Position numbers and translations under genes: made by a program
Notes under the pieces: model-generated
The model's input: the letters and a program-made list of their open reading frames with translations, nothing else
What the model was told of the DNA's origin: nothing
Databases searched by the model: none
In this document: positions 33,915-43,154 of the stretch, piece after piece
Layout of the letters: each line of letters opens with the position of its first letter
Position numbering within the stretch: the stretch's first letter is position 1
Source: Paenibacillus phyllosphaerae
GTDB lineage: Bacteria > Bacillota > Bacilli > Paenibacillales > Paenibacillaceae
DNA: 64,000 bases
Direction: 5' to 3'
NCBI RefSeq assembly: GCF_014192105.1
Contig: NZ_JACHXK010000008.1
Span: 1 to 64,000 of the forward strand

Positions 33915-36224
33915 GTGGAAGGGTTCAGAAGGAGAAGTCCAGAGGAGATCCTAAGGTCGATCTCGGAGCTTAAGCGCGGCCGGCTCAAAGTATACGTAGG
34001 CCCATTCAGCGGATCCGGCAAAACCTATCATATGCTGCATGAAGGCAACGCATTGCGAAAACAGGGAATCGATGTCGTCATCTGCGCGGTCTCGACCATG
34101 CAGCGCAAAGAAACCGTGGATCAGATCGGTTGCCTGGAGCGCGTTCCAAGCCTCCATTGGCACGCGGATGGAGTCGAGAAGAAAGATCTGAACATCGAGA
34201 CGCTGTTGGCGCGTAATCCGGAGGTCGTGCTCGTAGACGGTCTGGCACACCGAAACCGCCCGGAGGCGAGGTTCAAAACGCGCCTGGAGGACATTCTCCA
34301 TCTGCTGAAGCATGGCATCAGCGTCATCACGACCATGAACGTGTATGAACTGGAAGGGTATAGCGAGCTTGCTCAGCGGCTGACGGGCATCGAGGCGGAA
34401 GAGACCGTGCCGGCGGGGACGCTTGAGCTGGCCGATGAGATAAGGCTCATCGACGTGACGCCGGAATCGATTTTGTCCCGCCTGTCCGAAGGTGTGTTGG
34501 AAACGCGGAACGCGTCGCTGTTCAAGCGGGATAAACTAGACAAGCTGCGCGAGCTCGCCCTGCGGCTCGTAGCCGAAGGCGTGAACGAATCGCTCGAGAA
34601 GCATCGGGAAGCGCTTGGCCTTCTGGGACCATCGGGAGCGTCGGAGCGTATCTTGGTCTCCACGCAATACCATTGGAACGGATCGATCTATATCCGGCGC
34701 GGCCAGCAGATCGCCAAGAGACTGGGCGGCGACATGCTGATCGTCACGTTCGTGCATCCGAAGAAACCGATGAACAAGGACCAAGCCGCCTTCAAACGCT
34801 CCATCGTTAAGCTCGCCGAGAAATTGGACGCCGGCTTCGCCGAGCTTCCTTTTGCGCATCGTAGAGCTATTCCGAAGCAACTGATGGACTACGCGCTAGC
34901 TAATAAAGTCACTCGGATCGTGCTGGGGCATTCGAAGCAGACGGTCTGGCAGGAATGGTGGAGAGGCTCGGTCGTTCATCGCCTCATGAAGCTGACGCGC
35001 CATGTGGATTTATTCTTTATGGCGGACTCGGCCGGGCAGAAGGGCGAACGCATCTTGCCTGCTTCGATCGCCAGTAAGACGGATACGAATCTATATAAAC
35101 GTTTAAGCGGAACCGAAGTCGAGGAGCAGATCAACCGCATCAAACGGGGCACCTTCAAGATCTATATCGGCGCCGCGCCTGGCGTCGGCAAAACCTATAC
35201 GATGCTGCGCGAAGGGAATATTTTGCTCAAGAAAGGCATTCAGGTCGTCATCGGCCTGCTCGAAACGCATGGCCGCAAGGAGACGCAAGATCAAATCGGC
35301 GAAGTGTCCACCCTTCCGCGCAAGGTCGTCCATTATCAAGGCGCCAGGCTGGAGGAGATGGATACCGAAGCGATCATTCGCCTGAATCCCGAGGTAGCGC
35401 TCATTGACGAATTGGCGCACACCAATGTGCCCGGAAGCAAGAATAAGAAGCGATACGAAGATATCCTCGAAATTCTCGAAGCCGGCATTTCCGTTATCTC
35501 TACGATGAACGTGCAGCATGTCGAGAGCCTGAATGATGCCGTCGAGCAGCTGACCGGCGTTCGGGTTAGGGAAACGGTGCCGGATCATATTCTCCGTCTG
35601 GCCGATGAGGTGCAGCTGATCGATGTCGCCCCGAACGCCTTGCGGCAGCGGCTGCGCGAGGGGAAGATTTATGCGCGGAATAAAGTGGATCAGGCGCTGA
35701 ACCATTTCTTCAAGACAGGCAATCTGATTGCGCTGCGGGAGCTGGCGCTTCGCGAGATCGCCGACGACGTCGATGAACGTCTGGAGGCGCGGGAACATCG
35801 CGGATCGCTTCGGGGCCCATGGCGGCGCCAGGAGTTCATCTTCGTCTGCGTTACCTTGAGCCCGAGGGCCGAGAGCCTTATCCGGCGAGGCTTCCGCATC
35901 GCGCACCGGCTGAAAGCCGAATGGGTCGTCCATTATGCAGTCGTCCAAGCCGAGCTGAGCGAAGAGCAGCAGAAGCGGGTGGAGATGTTGAAGGAGCTCA
36001 CCCTGCGCTTCGGAGGAAGATTCGAACTGCGGCATGTCGACCATCCGAGACAGGTGGCGCACAAGCTGCTCGAGGAGGCGAACCGGTACAAGAGCACGCA
36101 GCTCATTATCGGCCGATCGCACCGGAAGCTATGGCAGCGGCTGCGTTATGGCAGCACGGTGAAAACGATTCTGACCATCGGGCGGCATATGGATGTGCTG
36201 GTCGTCTCGGAACGGAATGCCTGA
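33915..36224 (+). CDS. kinase-less KdpD-type sensor with two tandem KdpD-UspA modules
   Basis: A 769-aa cytoplasmic protein made of two copies of the KdpD N-terminal module, each a P-loop domain plus a UspA-like domain, with no membrane or kinase region. GTG 33915 follows GCAGGAGGTTCTA. Copy 2 (about 405-765) is canonical: Walker A GAAPGVGKTYTM (about 418-429), HGRKETQDQI, LIDELAHTNVPGSKNKKRYEDI. Copy 1 (about 15-370) is diverged: GPFSGSGKTYHM (about 29-40), VLVDGLAHRNRPEARFKTR and a degenerate UspA part (about 245-370). The separate kinase gene follows at 36361, so the sensor is split from the kinase as in some Firmicutes and cyanobacteria. In KdpD this module binds ATP and c-di-AMP; which copy would do so here is not known. 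Confidence 0.87.
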   Translation: MEGFRRRSPEEILRSISELKRGRLKVYVGPFSGSGKTYHMLHEGNALRKQGIDVVICAVSTMQRKETVDQIGCLERVPSLHWHADGVEKKDLNIETLLARNPEVVLVDGLAHRNRPEARFKTRLEDILHLLKHGISVITTMNVYELEGYSELAQRLTGIEAEETVPAGTLELADEIRLIDVTPESILSRLSEGVLETRNASLFKRDKLDKLRELALRLVAEGVNESLEKHREALGLLGPSGASERILVSTQYHWNGSIYIRRGQQIAKRLGGDMLIVTFVHPKKPMNKDQAAFKRSIVKLAEKLDAGFAELPFAHRRAIPKQLMDYALANKVTRIVLGHSKQTVWQEWWRGSVVHRLMKLTRHVDLFFMADSAGQKGERILPASIASKTDTNLYKRLSGTEVEEQINRIKRGTFKIYIGAAPGVGKTYTMLREGNILLKKGIQVVIGLLETHGRKETQDQIGEVSTLPRKVVHYQGARLEEMDTEAIIRLNPEVALIDELAHTNVPGSKNKKRYEDILEILEAGISVISTMNVQHVESLNDAVEQLTGVRVRETVPDHILRLADEVQLIDVAPNALRQRLREGKIYARNKVDQALNHFFKTGNLIALRELALREIADDVDERLEAREHRGSLRGPWRRQEFIFVCVTLSPRAESLIRRGFRIAHRLKAEWVVHYAVVQAELSEEQQKRVEMLKELTLRFGGRFELRHVDHPRQVAHKLLEEANRYKSTQLIIGRSHRKLWQRLRYGSTVKTILTIGRHMDVLVVSERNA

Positions 36225-36360
36225 GAGCGAGGGTGACGCACGGATAATGCGCAAATTGGATCGGCATCGGCAAGGAGATCGACCGTCCTTTGTGCCTTGC
36301 CATATGCCTGAAGGTTGTTCATACTGAATGCTATGCACGGAAAAAATAGGATGTGAAATC

Positions 36361-37890
36361 ATGAAGCAACAGCGCGCTTATCTGTGGGTGACGTTATCGA
36401 TTATCTTACTGACGATCGCGCTCAAGCTGTTCGGGCCCTCGATCGACCTGGTGAATATCGCACTTGTTTATTTGTTGCCGGTCTTGTTAAGCGCCGTGTA
36501 CGGGGGGAAGGGCCCGTCCCTTTTTGCTGCGGGCTTGGGCGTTCTCATCTTCGACTTCTTCTTTGTTCCGCCGCATCTCAGCTTCTCGGTCACCGACCTG
36601 CGGTACCTTGTATCCTTCGCCATCTTCCTGTTCGTGGCGGCGCTCACGGGTAGCCTGGCTTCCAAGCTTAAGCTGCAGCTGGAATATTCCAAGCAACGGG
36701 AAGCTCATACGGCATCGTTGTATGCGCTGAGCAAGGAAATGAACGCTTTCGCGGATCTGGAGCCGCTGCTTCGGCATACTTGTTTTCAAGTGTCATCGTC
36801 GGTGCAATCCGAGGCTGTCATATATCTCCCGAGCGGCCAAGGCGAGCTGGCGCTTGCGGCTTCCTCGTCGATACCGCCCATATGGGGAATGAACGAATCG
36901 GAGACGGTGATCGCCAGATGGGTTTACAGCCAAGGCGAGCGGGCGGGCAAAGGCGCGAACACGTTGCGGGAAGCCTCTGGCTTGTATATTCCGCTGCGGA
37001 TCGAAGAGAAGACTTACGGGGTGCTCGGCGTCCATCTCGGAGCTGCGGCGCCTAACCCGGAGACGCTCCGTCTGCTGAATGCGCTGGGTGAAATCGCGGC
37101 GAGCGCGATCGGCCGCCTCAAGCTTGGCGAAGAAGCGAAGCTTGTGCATCTGACCGCCGAATCGGAGCGGCTGAGGACGGCTATTCTGGATTCCGTCTCC
37201 CATGAACTGCGGACCCCGCTTGCGACGGTAATCGGTTCCGCGACGGCGCTCATCGAGAACGACGACTTATTCGGCCGGGAGGATCGAACGGAATTGCTGT
37301 CGACGATCAGGGACGGAGCTCTGCGCATGAACCGGCTCGTATCGAATTTGCTCGGCATGGTTCAGCTGGAGAGCGGGATGCTTACGCTGCGCAAAAAATG
37401 GTGCGATGTCGAGGACATGATCGGCGTCGTGCTGAAGCAAGTCGAGGATTTTCGCCAGCAACGCGTAATCCGGGTGCGGCTCCCTGAGCATGTCCCGCTC
37501 ATCCTTGGCGATGAAGTGCTGCTCGAGCAGGTGCTGGTGAACGTGGTCAGCAACGCGATCAAGTATTCGCCGGACCGCAGCGAAATCACGATGCTGGTGG
37601 ATGAAGAGGAGGAAGCGATTCTCATCTCGATCCATGACCAAGGCATCGGTATCGGCCCGGCAGACAGGGAACGCATTTTCGATAAGTTTTACCGCGCGGA
37701 ATCGTCCAAGCATGTGCCCGGAACAGGGTTAGGACTTGCGATCTGCCGAGGGATCATCGAGCTCCACGGCGGAACGATCGCGGCCGGATCGAACAACGAT
37801 AAAGGCACCGTCATTACGATCAGCCTTCCGCTCCATGATGATCATAGGAGTAGGGCTGTTCATGCAGAAGGGGGAATGGAGCTGCCATGA
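36361..37890 (+). CDS. KdpD-like sensor histidine kinase lacking the N-terminal sensor module
   Basis: A 509-aa membrane kinase: four-helix DUF4118 domain (about 8-105), GAF domain (about 125-255), HisKA with the phospho-acceptor His281 in DSVSHELRTPLATV, and HATPase with VLVNVVSNAIKYSP, HDQGIGIGPADRERIFDKFYR and GTGLGLAICRGIIELHGG. This is the C-terminal half of KdpD; the missing N-terminal half is encoded by the gene just upstream. ATG 36361 has a weak AGGATGTG site. Its stop overlaps the kdpE start (ATGA), so the two are co-translated. Confidence 0.92.
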   Translation: MKQQRAYLWVTLSIILLTIALKLFGPSIDLVNIALVYLLPVLLSAVYGGKGPSLFAAGLGVLIFDFFFVPPHLSFSVTDLRYLVSFAIFLFVAALTGSLASKLKLQLEYSKQREAHTASLYALSKEMNAFADLEPLLRHTCFQVSSSVQSEAVIYLPSGQGELALAASSSIPPIWGMNESETVIARWVYSQGERAGKGANTLREASGLYIPLRIEEKTYGVLGVHLGAAAPNPETLRLLNALGEIAASAIGRLKLGEEAKLVHLTAESERLRTAILDSVSHELRTPLATVIGSATALIENDDLFGREDRTELLSTIRDGALRMNRLVSNLLGMVQLESGMLTLRKKWCDVEDMIGVVLKQVEDFRQQRVIRVRLPEHVPLILGDEVLLEQVLVNVVSNAIKYSPDRSEITMLVDEEEEAILISIHDQGIGIGPADRERIFDKFYRAESSKHVPGTGLGLAICRGIIELHGGTIAAGSNNDKGTVITISLPLHDDHRSRAVHAEGGMELP

Positions 37891-38597
37891 CGTCAGAACA
37901 GAAGGGGGCTCGCATTCTCGTTATCGACGATGAGCCCCAAATACGCAAACTGCTCAAGGTGACGCTGCAGGCGCACCAATATGAGATCGAGGAGGCGGCA
38001 ACCGGAGAGGAGGGTATCGTGCAATGCTCTATCGCGCATCCCGACCTGGTCGTCTTGGACTTGGGACTGCCCGATATGTCCGGTATGGACGTGCTCGTCC
38101 GGGTGCGGGAATGGTCTAGCGTGCCGATTATCGTACTGACCGCCAAGGACCGCGAGGCGGACAAAATCAAAGCGCTCGACGGCGGGGCGGACGACTATGT
38201 CACCAAGCCGTTCGGGATGGGAGAGCTCGTGGCCCGAATCCGGGTTGCGCTGCGGCATGTGGCGAAGTCGGTCCAAGAGCCGATTCTGAAATTCAACGAA
38301 CTTATCATCGATTTGGCCCAGCGCAGCGTCATGCGCAGCGGGGAGCGCGTCAAGCTGACGCCGACGGAATATGACCTGCTCAAGCTGCTGGCGGCGAACG
38401 CCGATAAGGTCATCACGCAGCGCCAACTGCTGCAGCAGGTATGGGGCGGGCATCATAGCGAAACCGAAAGCCATTATTTGCGGGTCTATATCAGCCATCT
38501 AAGAAAGAAGCTGGAGGAGGATCCGACGATGCCGAAGTTGATCGTGACGGAGCCCGGCATTGGATACCGGTTCGTCACGCCCGATCCGGAAATTTAG
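37887..38597 (+). CDS. kdpE: response regulator KdpE (OmpR family)
   Basis: A 236-aa DNA-binding response regulator. The receiver domain has the acidic pair in VIDDEP, phospho-acceptor Asp58 in VVLDLGLPDMSG, and TAKD and KPFGMGEL motifs. The C-terminal winged helix (about 135-232) has RSVMRSGERVKLTPTEYDLLKLLAAN and ETESHYLRVYISHLRKKLE. It would activate the kdp genes upstream after phosphorylation by the kinase at 36361, whose stop it overlaps. Confidence 0.94.
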   Translation: MTSEQKGARILVIDDEPQIRKLLKVTLQAHQYEIEEAATGEEGIVQCSIAHPDLVVLDLGLPDMSGMDVLVRVREWSSVPIIVLTAKDREADKIKALDGGADDYVTKPFGMGELVARIRVALRHVAKSVQEPILKFNELIIDLAQRSVMRSGERVKLTPTEYDLLKLLAANADKVITQRQLLQQVWGGHHSETESHYLRVYISHLRKKLEEDPTMPKLIVTEPGIGYRFVTPDPEI

Positions 38598-38625
38598 CTA
38601 ATATGGAATAGGAGGCCGATCATGT

Positions 38626-39510
38626 ATGAGCACTACTCTTGACGAAAGCCGCAAGATAGCGGTCGTAACCGGGGCGAGCGGCGGAATGGGGCGCGCAACG
38701 GCCGCGCTGCTTGCGGCCAAGCACGGGATGAAAGTGTATCTGATTGCACGTCATTCAAGCAAAGGCATGGACGCCGTTCACGAAGTGAACCGTCAATCCG
38801 GACGGAATGACGCCGAGCTGATCCTGTGCGATTTGGCTTCGATCAGCAGCATTCGTCAAGCGGCCGCTCAACTGACTGCGGCTTGTTCGCATATCGATGT
38901 GCTCGTTAATAATGCCGGCGTGGTAACGACGAGAAGGGAAGTGACCGAGGATGGTTTCGAGCGGCAGCTTGGGGTGAACCATCTCGGACATTTTGTGCTG
39001 ACCGGGTTGCTGCTGCCGCTGCTTAAGCGAAGCAGATCCGGAAGGATCGTGGTTGTCTCGTCAGGCGCGCACAAGATCGGCCGGATGAATTATGAGGATC
39101 CCGGCATGGAGAAGCGGTTCACGATCTGGGGTGCTTACGGCAGATCGAAGCTTGCGAATATTTGGTTCGTGAAGGAACTGGCAAGACGGCTTGCCGGCTC
39201 GAACGTGACCGTGAACGCGCTTCATCCCGGCGCGGTGTCGACCGACATCGGCGTGGACCGCAGAACCGGCTTCGGCAAGCTGGTTCATCGTCTGCTGCGG
39301 CCCTTCTTCCTGACGCCGGAACAAGGATCGGCCACGGCTGTCTATTTGGCCGCTTCTCCGGCCGTAGAGGGGAAAAGCGGCGCCTACTATTACCGGAGTA
39401 AACCGGCGCCAACCTCGAAGCTGGCGCAAGAGGCCGAGGCAGCGCAGCGATTCTGGGCATGGAGCGAGGAAGTAACCGGGTTTGAGTGGGTGGAACAGGA
39501 TCCCTCGTGA
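38626..39510 (+). CDS. short-chain dehydrogenase/reductase
   Basis: A 294-aa NAD(P)-dependent oxidoreductase. Rossmann motif TGASGGMG (about 16-23), NNAGVVT, the catalytic Ser in VVVSSGAHK, and the Tyr-x3-Lys in YGRSKLAN are all in place. The overall pattern (RDLxx-type nucleotide region replaced by IARHSSKG, HPGAVSTDIGVDR) resembles the retinol-dehydrogenase/WW-domain oxidoreductase-like SDRs common in Bacillales. Substrate unknown. AGGAGGCC precedes ATG 38626 by 9 nt. Confidence 0.9.
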   Translation: MSTTLDESRKIAVVTGASGGMGRATAALLAAKHGMKVYLIARHSSKGMDAVHEVNRQSGRNDAELILCDLASISSIRQAAAQLTAACSHIDVLVNNAGVVTTRREVTEDGFERQLGVNHLGHFVLTGLLLPLLKRSRSGRIVVVSSGAHKIGRMNYEDPGMEKRFTIWGAYGRSKLANIWFVKELARRLAGSNVTVNALHPGAVSTDIGVDRRTGFGKLVHRLLRPFFLTPEQGSATAVYLAASPAVEGKSGAYYYRSKPAPTSKLAQEAEAAQRFWAWSEEVTGFEWVEQDPS

Positions 39511-39548
39511 CGAAACGTAAACCTCTTTAGCCATTCGCCTAAGCCATT

Positions 39549-39600
39549 AGCCCCCGCCTGAATAGGATATGGCATGACGTTCATTTAGAAGGCGGGGGCT
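39549..39600 (+). promoter_or_regulatory. hairpin that can mask the ribosome binding site of the next gene
   Basis: AGCCCCCGCC (39549-39558) is a perfect complement of GGCGGGGGCT (39591-39600), which contains the only purine-rich stretch in front of ATG 39605. The loop holds a ribosome-binding-site-like AGGATATGGC and a four-codon frame ATG ACG TTC ATT TAG. Pairing would hide the start region; translating the mini-frame could open it. There is no T run, so a simple terminator of the upstream gene is less likely. Confidence 0.35.
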
Positions 39601-39604
39601 TAGG

Positions 39605-39883
39605 ATGAAGATGCCGTTTATTCCGAGGCACGGCAAGCTGGAAGAAGGACCTTCTTTCCTGAAACGGATCGGCAATGCCGATTTCAAGGGAGGCTGGAAT
39701 CTGTCCATCTCGCTCCGCGGCGGTTGCCTAGTCTATCAAGCGTTCAGGGATGGCGCCTACGTGACGCTGCTCTACAATAACGGCACCGAGCGCAAGCTGA
39801 CCTTCAACAAAGGCGGCAAGGTGTTCATCACATTCGGAGGCAAGGTCAGTTATACGAAGCCGGTGAAGAAAGAGGACTTGTAG
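39605..39883 (+). CDS. hypothetical small basic protein
   Basis: A 92-aa soluble, basic protein (MKMPFIPRHGKLEEG to SYTKPVKKEDL) with predicted beta-rich character (SLRGGCLVYQAFRDGAYVTLLYNNGTERKLTFNKGGKVFITFGGKV). No signal or membrane segment and no family that I recognise. Its start is preceded by a GC-rich hairpin, and a strong bidirectional terminator follows. Confidence 0.6.
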   Translation: MKMPFIPRHGKLEEGPSFLKRIGNADFKGGWNLSISLRGGCLVYQAFRDGAYVTLLYNNGTERKLTFNKGGKVFITFGGKVSYTKPVKKEDL

Positions 39884-39906
39884 GCGGACTATCTTGACGA
39901 AAAACG

Positions 39907-39948
39907 AACAACCGAGCAGGCATGTTAGCCCTGCTCGGTTGTTTTTTG
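39907..39948. terminator. bidirectional terminator between the small gene and the siderophore permease
   Basis: AACAACCGAGCAGG is a perfect complement of CCTGCTCGGTTGTT; A-rich and T-rich flanks allow termination in both directions. It serves the plus-strand gene at 39605 and the minus-strand iron operon that converges here. Confidence 0.85.
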
Positions 39949-39952
39949 TCTT

Positions 39953-42055
39953 TCATTTCGCTGTACGCGTTTTGTACATCAGGAAGATCAGATACGGAGC
40001 GCCGATCAGCGCAACGACGATGCCTGACGGAATCTCTCGCGGCGATAGCATGATTCGCCCGATCCAATCTGCCGATACGAGCAGGATGGCGCCGAATAAG
40101 GACGATACGATGAATAGCCGTCTATGATTCGAACCCGTTAGCATGCGCGCGGCATGCGGGGCAAGCAGCCCGATGAAGCCGACGGAACCGACGGCCGCCA
40201 TCGCCGAAGAGGCGAGCACGACAGCGAGCAGCGTAACGAGCAGCCTGGTTCGGCGAACGGGAAGGCCGAGACCGATCGAGCTCTCGTCCTGGAAGGACAA
40301 TAGATCTACCTTGCGGCCGAGCCACCATGCCAGAGGCAGCAGCACGATGGCGACGGGAAGGGTCTGCATAAATTCCGGCCATCCGCGGGCATAGGTGCTG
40401 CCGGCCAACCAGGTCAAGGCAGGCGCTAAGGTCAGCTGGGCATAGACGACGAGTATATTGATCAGCGCCGTACCGGAAGCGGCAACCGCGATGCCGACGA
40501 GCGTTAGCACGGTCGGATTGAGGCCTCTACGCCATGCAGCGGTATAGACGATGGCTGCAGCCGCGATGCCGCCGACGAAAGCGCCGACCGGCACCCAACC
40601 CGCGGACAGCTGCGGGAAAGCGATCAAGAGCAGCATGGCGCCGACGCCGGAACCGCTTGCCACGCCGACGATCTGCGGGTCGGCCAGCGGATTGCGGACC
40701 GCGCTTTGCATCAGCGTCCCGCTCGCCGCCAGTATCATGCCGACGACGGCTGCCGTTAGCAATCTCGGCAAGCGGAGATCGAGCAGGATTTTCTCGTGCA
40801 GTTGCGACCCGTTGCCGATTAAGGTTGCGATCACTTCGCTGGCGGACAGATGCAGCGTTCCGCTCATTAACGCGGTGATGCTGATCGTCACGAGCATCAA
40901 GGTGCTGACAATAACGACCGGTACGAAAGGCAGCCTGCTGCCCGTTGCGCCGACATTCATTGACGTTCGGCCTTCGAGCGGAGAAGAGGATGCCGAATGG
41001 CGGGAAGCGCGGAGCGCAAGCCAGATGATCCATGGCGCTCCGATGAATGCCGTCACGGCGCCTGCGGGCAGCTCGCCGATCGCGCTCGCCGAGAAACCGC
41101 GCGCGACCGTATCGGCGCCGACCAGAAGGGCCGATCCCCATACCGCGCTAATCGGCAGCAGCATCGCGTGACGCTTCATACCGGATAGCTTGACGATATG
41201 CGGCGCTAACAATCCGATGAAGCCGATCGGTCCGACGACGCTTACGCTTACGCATGCTAGGATGATGCTGATTGCCATAGCGAACATGCGCGTACGACCT
41301 ACATGCTGGCCGAGCGACTGGGCGCTCTCCTCTCCGAAGGCCAGCAGATCAAGGTGGCGCACGGTGAACATGACAGCGGCGATCCCGCCCAACACCCAAG
41401 GCCAGACGAACTGGACGCCGCTCCAATCGTTCTGATTCAGGCTGCCGGAGCCCCAGACGAACAGACCTTGCGTGTCTTGCTCGAACAGCATCATAAGCGC
41501 GCTCGTCACAGAGGACAGGACAAGCGTCACGATCATGCCCGACAGCGCGATCCGTATCGGGGTGCCTTTGCGGCCGCCGCCCATGGCGAATACGGCAATC
41601 GCCGCAGCTGCCCCTCCGGCAACGGCGAACAGGAACGTGAATTGATTCAGCATGCCCGGCCAGAAGATCGTTCCGACGACTACGACCAGGAATGCGCCCG
41701 CGTTAACGCCTAGCGTCGTCTCGGACGCGAGCGGATTGCGCGTGACCGATTGCATCAGCGCGCCGGCTACGGCAAGAGCGGCGCCGGATAGCAGCCCCAT
41801 GACGGTTCGAGGGAGCCGAACGCCGTTAATGGCGCGATGCTCCGGCAGATCCTTGGGCGAGAATAAAGCATCGATCACCGTTGCGGGCGATAATGCGGAT
41901 AAACCTTGCGTCAAGCTGAAGAAGGCCAGGACGATCAGCAGCAAGCTCCCACCGGCGAACATCATAAACGGCATCCAGCCCCTCGCACGGGTAGCGCGAC
42001 GGGCTGGATCGTTCGATGGAGAGGGAGCGGTTACCCGTTCCTCAGCCAGTTTCAT
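39953..42055 (-). CDS. double-length iron-siderophore ABC permease (FhuB-type FecCD fusion)
   Basis: A 700-aa membrane protein made of two fused FecCD permease units (about 30-350 and 370-700), as in Escherichia coli FhuB. Both halves show the family pattern: LPRTVMGLLSGAALAVAGALMQSVTRNPLASETTLGVNAGA in the first, LPRLLTAAVVGMILAASGTLMQSAVRNPLADPQIVGVASGSG in the second, and the GFIGLLAPH segment twice. ATG 42055 overlaps the binding-protein stop (ATGA) and has no ribosome binding site of its own, so translation is coupled. No ATPase gene is present; a shared FhuC/YusV-like ATPase elsewhere is implied. Confidence 0.94.
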   Translation of the reverse strand: MKLAEERVTAPSPSNDPARRATRARGWMPFMMFAGGSLLLIVLAFFSLTQGLSALSPATVIDALFSPKDLPEHRAINGVRLPRTVMGLLSGAALAVAGALMQSVTRNPLASETTLGVNAGAFLVVVVGTIFWPGMLNQFTFLFAVAGGAAAAIAVFAMGGGRKGTPIRIALSGMIVTLVLSSVTSALMMLFEQDTQGLFVWGSGSLNQNDWSGVQFVWPWVLGGIAAVMFTVRHLDLLAFGEESAQSLGQHVGRTRMFAMAISIILACVSVSVVGPIGFIGLLAPHIVKLSGMKRHAMLLPISAVWGSALLVGADTVARGFSASAIGELPAGAVTAFIGAPWIIWLALRASRHSASSSPLEGRTSMNVGATGSRLPFVPVVIVSTLMLVTISITALMSGTLHLSASEVIATLIGNGSQLHEKILLDLRLPRLLTAAVVGMILAASGTLMQSAVRNPLADPQIVGVASGSGVGAMLLLIAFPQLSAGWVPVGAFVGGIAAAAIVYTAAWRRGLNPTVLTLVGIAVAASGTALINILVVYAQLTLAPALTWLAGSTYARGWPEFMQTLPVAIVLLPLAWWLGRKVDLLSFQDESSIGLGLPVRRTRLLVTLLAVVLASSAMAAVGSVGFIGLLAPHAARMLTGSNHRRLFIVSSLFGAILLVSADWIGRIMLSPREIPSGIVVALIGAPYLIFLMYKTRTAK

Positions 42056-43101
42056 TGTGCGCCAGTGAGCACGTTAACCGCGCGCTCTGCCAGCAATTTG
42101 GCGGAGTTAGGGCCGCCATATGGCCATGTGTCTCCGCCGAGCGGGTACAGCCGGTTTTCTTTGACGAAGTTGAGGCCGGTCCAGACACTGTTCTTCGACA
42201 ATACTTCGATTACGTTGTCTTCTTGCGTGATATTCAGGTAATTCGCGTCAGGTACTTGCTGCAGCAGTTCAACGCCGCCTTCGGAGTAGCCGTATACTTC
42301 AAACTGTTTCGGTTGGAAGGCATTCTTCAGACCGAGCTGACCCAATACGCTAATCGCAAGCGCGTTATCGGTAGAGACGCGGAACGTTACGGCATTCTGA
42401 TCCACCCATGGCATGGTCAGGATGATCGAAGCGCCTTCCTTGCCGGCTGCGGCAAGTTTCGCTTTCCCGTCGTCATACGTTTTCTGAAGATCGGCGAGCA
42501 CCGCTTCGGCTTCGGCCGTTTTGCCGGTAACGTCAGCGATCGTCTTGAATGTTGCGATCATCTCTTGATATTGGTCGCCTTGACCCTCAGCAGGGTACGG
42601 ATCGAACAGAACCGTCGGCGCGATCGCGTTCAGCTGATCGTAAGTCGCTTCATGACGGAATTTCACCCCGATGATCAGATCCGGCTCAAGCGCCGCGATC
42701 GTTTCAAGGTTTGGCTCCTGGCGCGTGCCTACGTCCGTAACGTCCGCGGATAATTCAGCAGGCAGCGACACCCATTTCTTCATATTCTCGATATCGGCAA
42801 CGCCGGATGGTTGAACGCCAAGCGATAGCAGATCCTCCGCATAGGTCCATTCAAGCACGACGATTTTCTGAGGCGTTCCGGTAATCGGCAATTCGCCGAG
42901 GGCATGTTTGATCGTGCGCGATTCGTCTGCAGCAGCTTCGCTGTCCGCAGCATTATTCGCGGTTTCGGTAGTAGCGGAGTTGGTCTCGGCGGCGTTATTC
43001 GCGGAGTTGGAAGAAGTATTCCCGTTGTTACCGCAAGCGGCTACCAAGACAAGCAATACGGCACAGACGATGAAGAGCGATGACTTTCTTAAGCGTGACA
43101 T
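42052..43101 (-). CDS. iron-siderophore ABC transporter binding lipoprotein
   Basis: A 349-aa lipoprotein of the FecB/FhuD class. ATG 43101 follows AGGGGGAAC; the signal peptide ends in the lipobox VLVAAC, followed by a Ser/Asn/Thr/Ala-rich linker. The PeriPDP fold is shown by KIVVLEWTYAEDLLSLGVQPSGVAD, LETIAALEPDLIIGVKFRHEATYDQLNAIAPTVLF and the VAD-to-AVLADL helix. It is the first gene of a two-gene operon with the fused permease. Two Fur-box-like sites overlap the promoter. The ligand is probably a ferric hydroxamate or other siderophore; sequence alone does not fix it. Confidence 0.93.
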   Translation of the reverse strand: MSRLRKSSLFIVCAVLLVLVAACGNNGNTSSNSANNAAETNSATTETANNAADSEAAADESRTIKHALGELPITGTPQKIVVLEWTYAEDLLSLGVQPSGVADIENMKKWVSLPAELSADVTDVGTRQEPNLETIAALEPDLIIGVKFRHEATYDQLNAIAPTVLFDPYPAEGQGDQYQEMIATFKTIADVTGKTAEAEAVLADLQKTYDDGKAKLAAAGKEGASIILTMPWVDQNAVTFRVSTDNALAISVLGQLGLKNAFQPKQFEVYGYSEGGVELLQQVPDANYLNITQEDNVIEVLSKNSVWTGLNFVKENRLYPLGGDTWPYGGPNSAKLLAERAVNVLTGAQ

Positions 43102-43154
43102 AGTTTTGTTCCCCCTAATCTCGTTATCATAGTCGGTTACGTCTAATAAAAAGA

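Noticed and set aside
35103..36122. A 339-codon minus-strand frame opposite the tandem KdpD sensor
   Set aside because: Shadow of the second KdpD module; no ribosome binding site or known domain.
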